The notes under the pieces: generated by a model
Seen by the model: the letters and a program-made list of their open reading frames with translations, nothing else
Database searches by the model: none
What the model was told of the DNA's origin: nothing
Shown: positions 41,264-45,548 of the stretch, in pieces
Layout: the number at the start of each line of letters is the position of its first letter
How positions within the stretch are numbered: the first letter of the stretch is position 1
Position numbers and translations under genes: made by a program
Source: an uncultured Eubacteriales bacterium
GTDB lineage: Bacteria > Bacillota > Clostridia > Oscillospirales > Oscillospiraceae
Assembly (NCBI GenBank): GCA_900546615.1
Contig: URDJ01000024.1
Span: 1 to 45,548 of the forward strand
DNA: 45,548 nt
Direction: 5' to 3'

Positions 41264-42192
41264 CGAAGGTATTCATAGACGGCAGCGCGGGCACGGCCGG
41301 GCTGAGGATAAGAGAGCGGCTCGAGGGACGGCCCGAGCTGGACATAATGACGCTCACGGGCGATGCCAGGAAGGATGCGGCGGCAAGGCGCGAGGCGCTC
41401 AACTCCTGCGAGCTGGCGGTGCTCTGCCTTCCCGACGCTGCGAGCCGCGAGTCCGTGGCGATGATAGAAAACCCGGCGGTGCGCGTGGTCGATACCTCGA
41501 CGGCGCACAGGGTCGCGCCCGGCTGGGCCTACGGCTTTCCCGAGCTCTCCGCCGCGAGGCGAGAGGCGATAATAAACGGCAAGCGCGTGGCCTCCCCCGG
41601 CTGCCACGCGGGCGGCTTCATCGTGCTGGTGCAGCCGCTTATCGAGGCAGGGCTGCTCCCGGCCTCGGCGAAGCTCTGCTGCCACTCGCTCACCGGCTAC
41701 TCCGGCGGCGGCAAGGGCATGATAGCCGACTACGAGGCCCCGGACAGGGCCGCGAAGTTCGATTCCGCCCGGCCCTACGGCCTCTCTCAGACCCACAAGC
41801 ACCTGCCCGAGATGGTCGGCATCACGGGTCTCGAGGCGGCGCCCGTCTTCTGCCCCATCGTCGCGGACTTTTACTGCGGCATGGTCGTCACGGTGCCGCT
41901 GTTCCGCGAGCAGCTGAACGCCGGATACGGCATCGAGGACGTGAAAGCCTGCTATGCAGCCAGGTTCCGGGGGCCGATCGTCAAATATACCGAGGCCATG
42001 GACGAGGGCGGGTTCATCGACTCGAACACGCTCGCGGGCAAGGACACGATGGAGGTCGCGGTCTTCGGCAATGAGGAGCGGATGCTGCTGGTATCGCGCT
42101 TCGACAACCTCGGCAAGGGCGCCTCGGGCGCGGCCGTGCAGTGCATAAACCTGATGCTCGGAATGGACGAGACTGCGGGCCTCGTGCTCTGA
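41260..42192 (+). CDS. argC: N-acetyl-gamma-glutamyl-phosphate reductase (short type)
   Basis: NADPH-dependent reduction of N-acetylglutamyl-phosphate to the semialdehyde. At 310 residues it is the short (type 2) ArgC, not the 340-350-residue type most common in Firmicutes. Start MTKVFIDGSAGTAGLRI is the nucleotide-binding loop; the catalytic cysteine is in SPGCHAGGF (about Cys114), and HSLTGYSGGGKGM and HKHLPEM follow. It is translationally coupled to argH by an ATGA overlap and has only a weak binding site of its own. argJ begins 20 bases downstream. Confidence 0.94.
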   Translation: MTKVFIDGSAGTAGLRIRERLEGRPELDIMTLTGDARKDAAARREALNSCELAVLCLPDAASRESVAMIENPAVRVVDTSTAHRVAPGWAYGFPELSAARREAIINGKRVASPGCHAGGFIVLVQPLIEAGLLPASAKLCCHSLTGYSGGGKGMIADYEAPDRAAKFDSARPYGLSQTHKHLPEMVGITGLEAAPVFCPIVADFYCGMVVTVPLFREQLNAGYGIEDVKACYAARFRGPIVKYTEAMDEGGFIDSNTLAGKDTMEVAVFGNEERMLLVSRFDNLGKGASGAAVQCINLMLGMDETAGLVL

Positions 42193-42211
42193 GAATGGGA
42201 GGAACTCGATC

Positions 42212-43432
42212 ATGACTGACATAAAGCTCATAGAAGGCGGCGTGTGCGCCGCGCAGGGCTTCACCGGCGCGGGAATACACTGCGGGATAAGGAAGAACCG
42301 CTCGAAGCGCGACCTCGCGCTCATACTCAGCAGCGTGCCGGCCTCGGCCGCGGCGGTATACACGACGAACCTCGTGAAGGGCGCGCCGCTCGAGGTGACG
42401 AAAAAGCACCTTGAAAACGGCGTCGCGCGCGCCGTCATATGCAACAGCGGCAACGCCAACACCTGCAACGCCGACGGTATCGAGATAGCCGAGACCACCT
42501 GCGGGCTGCTCGCCGCAGAGCTGGGCATCGCCCCGGAGGACATCATCGTCGCCTCCACGGGCGTCATCGGCCAGCGGATGAGCATCGAGCCGTTTAAGTC
42601 CGGCATACCCGAGCTGTGCAGGGCGCTCGGCACGGACAGCCACGCCGTGGCCGAGGCCATCATGACCACGGACACCAGGCTCAAGGAGGCCGCGGTGGAG
42701 TTCACCGTCGGCGGCAAGACCTGCAAGCTCGGCGGCATAGCCAAGGGCAGCGGCATGATACACCCGAACATGGCGACGATGCTGGTGTTCATCACCACGG
42801 ACTGCGCCATCTCGCCCGAGATGCTCAAAAAGGCGCTCTCGAGCGACGTGCAGGAGACCTTCAACATGATAAGCGTGGACGGGGACACCTCGACGAACGA
42901 CATGGTCTCCGTCATGGCGAACGGCCTCGCGGGGAACGCCGAGATAGTCTCCGAGGGCGAGGATTTCGAGAGCTTCATGCGCGCGCTCAACACCGTGACG
43001 GTGCACCTGTGCCGCTGCATAGCCGGCGATGGCGAGGGCGCGACGAAGCTGCTCGAGTGCTCGGTGACCGGCGCGAAGGACAAGGCCGCGGCGAAGACCG
43101 TGGCGCGGGCCGTCATCTGCTCCTCGCTGCTCAAGGCGGCGATGTTCGGCGCGGACGCGAACTGGGGCAGGGTCCTCTGCGCGGTGGGCTGCTCCGGCGC
43201 GGAGGTGGACATACACAAGGTAGACGTGGCGTTCAGGTCGAAGGCGGGGACCGTCAAGGTCTGCGAGGACGGAGCAGGCATAGACTTCTCCGAGGACGAG
43301 GCGAAGGCCGTCCTCTCGGAGAGCGAGATCGACATCCTCGTCGCGCTCGGCGACGGCGAGGCCTCTGCCACGGCCTGGGGCTGCGACCTCACCTACGATT
43401 ACGTCAAAATCAACGGAGACTACAGGACTTGA
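42212..43432 (+). CDS. argJ: Bifunctional ornithine acetyltransferase / N-acetylglutamate synthase
   Basis: Moves the acetyl group from N-acetylornithine to glutamate and can also use acetyl-CoA, allowing a cyclic pathway. The 406-residue precursor has the self-cleavage segment KGSGMIHPNMATML, with the nucleophilic Thr189 that becomes the N-terminus of the beta chain. NSGNANTCNADG and GDTSTNDM in the two halves are family signatures. GGAGG lies nine bases before the ATG. With ArgJ present a separate argA is not required. argB follows after 20 bases. Confidence 0.97.
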   Translation: MTDIKLIEGGVCAAQGFTGAGIHCGIRKNRSKRDLALILSSVPASAAAVYTTNLVKGAPLEVTKKHLENGVARAVICNSGNANTCNADGIEIAETTCGLLAAELGIAPEDIIVASTGVIGQRMSIEPFKSGIPELCRALGTDSHAVAEAIMTTDTRLKEAAVEFTVGGKTCKLGGIAKGSGMIHPNMATMLVFITTDCAISPEMLKKALSSDVQETFNMISVDGDTSTNDMVSVMANGLAGNAEIVSEGEDFESFMRALNTVTVHLCRCIAGDGEGATKLLECSVTGAKDKAAAKTVARAVICSSLLKAAMFGADANWGRVLCAVGCSGAEVDIHKVDVAFRSKAGTVKVCEDGAGIDFSEDEAKAVLSESEIDILVALGDGEASATAWGCDLTYDYVKINGDYRT

Positions 43433-43452
43433 GGGAGAGAGAGGAAAAAGCA

Positions 43453-44322
43453 ATGGAGGGAAACATATCCAAAAGCCAGAGGGCGCAGGTGCTCGTACAG
43501 GCCCTGCCCTATATCCAGCGCTACTGGAACCGCGTCGTCGTCATAAAATACGGCGGGCACGCGATGGAGAGCGAGGAGCTGAAGGCCCAGGTCATGGAGG
43601 ACATCGTGCTGCTGCAGCTCGTGGGCGTCAAGGTCGTGCTGGTGCACGGCGGCGGGCCGGAGATCAATGACACGCTCGAGGCCATGCACGTCAAGACCGA
43701 ATTCGTGAACGGCCTGCGCGTGACGGACGCCGAGACCGCCCAGGTAGTGCAGATGGTGCTGGCGGGCAAGGTCGGCAAGAGCCTCGTGAACCTCATCGAG
43801 ACCACGGGCGGCAAGGCCATGGGCATCTGCGGCATCGACGGCAGGATGGTCGAGGCCAGGCCCAAGAGCGCCGCGCTCGGCTATGTGGGCGATATCGTGC
43901 ACGTGAACGTCGAGCCGATAAAGGACCTGCTTGAACGCGGCTATATCCCCGTCGTGTCCAGTCTCGGCTGCGACGCGGAGGGCAATGTGTACAACATAAA
44001 CGCCGACACGATGGCGGCGCACATCTCCGGGGCGATGGGCGCGGAGTGCCTCATCTCCATGACCGACGTGCCGGGCATCATGGAGGACCCGGATGAGCCG
44101 AAGAGCCTCATCCACACCGCCGATATAAACGACGCCGTGGAGCTTTTCCGCCGCGGCATCATAAAGGGCGGCATGATACCCAAAGTCGAGAGCTGCATAG
44201 AGGCTCTGCTCTGCGGCGTGAAGAAGGTCTTCATCCTCGACGGACGCATCCCGCACTCCATCCTGCTCGAGATGCTCACCGACGAGGGCAGCGGCACCAT
44301 GATGGTGGGGGAGAAGAAATGA
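43453..44322 (+). CDS. argB: Acetylglutamate kinase
   Basis: Phosphorylates N-acetylglutamate, usually the controlled step. The 289-residue amino-acid-kinase-fold protein has VVIKYGGHAM, VLVHGGGPEIN, VNGLRVTD, NINADTMAAHI and GGMIPKVESCIEAL. The N-terminal helix (ISKSQRAQVLVQALPYIQRYWNR) is the extension found in arginine-sensitive hexameric kinases, so feedback inhibition by arginine is likely (inference from family knowledge). The start is ATG 43453, preceded by GAGAGAGG; the same frame is open far upstream inside argJ but that is a shadow. It overlaps argD by four bases. Confidence 0.96.
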   Translation: MEGNISKSQRAQVLVQALPYIQRYWNRVVVIKYGGHAMESEELKAQVMEDIVLLQLVGVKVVLVHGGGPEINDTLEAMHVKTEFVNGLRVTDAETAQVVQMVLAGKVGKSLVNLIETTGGKAMGICGIDGRMVEARPKSAALGYVGDIVHVNVEPIKDLLERGYIPVVSSLGCDAEGNVYNINADTMAAHISGAMGAECLISMTDVPGIMEDPDEPKSLIHTADINDAVELFRRGIIKGGMIPKVESCIEALLCGVKKVFILDGRIPHSILLEMLTDEGSGTMMVGEKK

Positions 44323-45482
44323 ACGTAAAGGAGCTCGACGGCAAATACGTTGCCGGGACTTACGCAAGGTTCCCGGTGGTGCTCAAAGAGGGCAAAGGCT
44401 CCCTCATCCGGGACGAGGACGGAAATGAATACATCGACATGGGCAGCGGCATCGCCGTGAACGCCTTCGGCGTCGCGGACGAGACCTGGGCCGCCGCCGT
44501 TACGGCGCAGCTGGGGAAGCTTCAGCACTGCTCGAACCTCTATTTCTCCGAGCCCTGCGCGAAGCTCGCCGCGGAACTCTGCGAGCGGACCGGCATGAAA
44601 AAGGTCTTCTTCGGCAACTCCGGCGCGGAGGCAAACGAGTGCGCGATAAAGGCCGCGAGGAAATACGCCGCCGATAAATACGGCCCGGAGCGGCACAAGA
44701 TCGTCACGCTCATAAACAGCTTCCACGGCCGCACCATCGCCACCCTCACCGCCACGGGCCAGGACGCCATGCACAAGGACTTTAACCCCCTCCTGCCCGG
44801 CTTCCTCTACACGCCGGCCAACGACTGCGAGGCGCTCAAAGCGCTCGTCGCCGGGCATGACGACATCGCGGCCTTCATGTTCGAGCTGGTGCAGGGCGAG
44901 GGCGGCGTCATGCCGCTCGAGCAGGGCTTCGTGGACTGCATGGTCGAAATAGCGAAGGAGCGCGACATCCTGCTCGTTTGCGACGAGGTGCAGACCGGCA
45001 ACGGCAGGACGGGCAGCCTCTACGCCTGGATGCAGTGCGGCTTCAAGCCCGATATAATGAGCACGGCCAAGGGCCTCGGCGGCGGCCTGCCCATAGGCGC
45101 CTGCCTGTTCGGGGAGAAGACGGAGCACACGCTCGCGGCAGGCGACCACGGCTCGACCTTCGGCGGCAGCCCCGCCGTCTGCGCCGGCGCGCTGACGATA
45201 CTCGCGAGGATAGACGACGCGCTGCTCGCGGACGTCAAGGCAAAGAGCGCGTACCTGTTCGAGACCTTCAAGGGCAAGCCCGGCATCAAAAACGTCTCCG
45301 GCATGGGCCTCATGATTGGCCTCGAGACCGAAAAGCCCGCGGGCGAGATAGTCGCCGAGTGCATGAAAAACGGCGTGCTCGTACTCACCGCCCACGGCCG
45401 GGTCAGACTCCTGCCCGCGCTGAACATACCGATGGAACTGGTGAAAAAGGCGGCAGAGGTCATCGTCGCCGCCTGCGCGTGA
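44319..45482 (+). CDS. argD: Acetylornithine aminotransferase
   Basis: PLP enzyme that turns N-acetylglutamate semialdehyde plus glutamate into N-acetylornithine. At 387 residues it is normal for class III: YIDMGSGIAVNAFG, FFGNSGAEANECAIKAARK (PLP phosphate site), SFHGRTIATLTATG, CDEVQTGNGRTG and the PLP lysine in MSTAKGLGGGLPIGA (about Lys249). It is coupled to argB by an ATGA overlap with GGGGGAG just upstream. Last gene in view; a hairpin follows. Confidence 0.96.
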   Translation: MNVKELDGKYVAGTYARFPVVLKEGKGSLIRDEDGNEYIDMGSGIAVNAFGVADETWAAAVTAQLGKLQHCSNLYFSEPCAKLAAELCERTGMKKVFFGNSGAEANECAIKAARKYAADKYGPERHKIVTLINSFHGRTIATLTATGQDAMHKDFNPLLPGFLYTPANDCEALKALVAGHDDIAAFMFELVQGEGGVMPLEQGFVDCMVEIAKERDILLVCDEVQTGNGRTGSLYAWMQCGFKPDIMSTAKGLGGGLPIGACLFGEKTEHTLAAGDHGSTFGGSPAVCAGALTILARIDDALLADVKAKSAYLFETFKGKPGIKNVSGMGLMIGLETEKPAGEIVAECMKNGVLVLTAHGRVRLLPALNIPMELVKKAAEVIVAACA

Positions 45483-45497
45483 CGTGAACTAAAAAAT

Positions 45498-45541
45498 GCC
45501 ACCCCATTTCTTTGGCCCTTGCCCAAAGAAACGGGAGTGGC
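45498..45541 (+). terminator. Hairpin after argD
   Basis: 45498-45515 pairs with 45523-45541 (5 + 3 + 9 base pairs, with one mismatch and one bulged base) 16 bases after the argD stop. The window ends before any T-run could be seen, so termination is likely but not shown. Confidence 0.55.
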
Positions 45542-45548
45542 GCCCCAA

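Noticed and set aside
41041..43392. 783-codon open frame on the minus strand opposite argH, argC and argJ
   Set aside because: It is antisense to three conserved genes, has compositionally biased residues and no binding site; long shadow frames are expected in GC-rich DNA.
42616..43452. Upstream extension of the argB frame into argJ
   Set aside because: The extension is out of frame with argJ and biased in composition; argB has its own ATG and ribosome binding site at 43453.

Overview
The window looks like the chromosome of a GC-rich anaerobic Clostridia member, probably of the Oscillospirales type. This is inferred from the gene set: pyruvate phosphate dikinase, type II pantothenate kinase, the ylxM-ffh-rpsP-khpA-rimM-trmD cluster, the ymfF/ymfH M16 pair, a ferredoxin-dependent 2-oxoacid oxidoreductase, and strong Shine-Dalgarno sequences with frequent GTG and TTG starts. 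No rRNA, tRNA, CRISPR array, transposase or integrase was seen.

Layout. 1-7207 (minus strand) holds the start of ppdK with its own promoter, then an operon read from a consensus promoter at 7265: ylxM, ffh, rpsP, khpA, an intrinsic terminator inside the operon, rimM, a trmD-acetyltransferase fusion, a DUF6440-like small gene, coaW and rsmA. 7355-14278 (plus) is one 2307-residue cyclic beta-1,2-glucan synthase-like protein that carries two separate in-frame, palindrome-bearing repeat expansions.

14371-25272 is a block that is visibly AT-richer than its surroundings (one line near 16021 has 26/60 G+C, one near 41341 has 40/60). It encodes a nine-gene minus-strand operon: D-2-hydroxyacid dehydrogenase, the four subunits of a 2-oxoacid:ferredoxin oxidoreductase (KorA, B, D, C order), a succinyl-CoA-synthetase-like pair (beta, alpha) and two SLC13/DASS-type anion transporters. 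A minus-strand LysR gene lies upstream and a second LysR gene is divergent from it. Read together the operon spells a complete catabolic line: import of an anionic 2-hydroxy acid, oxidation to the 2-oxoacid, decarboxylation to an acyl-CoA with reduced ferredoxin, ATP formation by the ligase, and export of the acid. Several normally conserved substrate-site motifs are changed in the ligase, KorA and both transporters, so the substrate may not be 2-hydroxyglutarate/2-oxoglutarate/succinate. This is the best candidate for an undescribed system here.

25497-29494 (plus) is a housekeeping run: ymfF, ymfH, lgt and a helical repeat protein. 29549-35236 holds an old-yellow-enzyme-like flavin/FeS oxidoreductase divergent from a TetR regulator, and an aminotransferase divergent from an NhaC-family antiporter. 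35338-38438 holds a tandem-OB ssDNA-binding protein, deoC, a SHOCT membrane protein and an RlmI-type methyltransferase. 38589-45482 is the arginine cluster argG-argH-argC-argJ-argB-argD, with a promoter overlapped by a near-consensus ARG box. It covers glutamate to N-acetylornithine and ornithine (through the ArgJ acetyl cycle) and citrulline to arginine. The carbamoyl step (argF) is not in the window.
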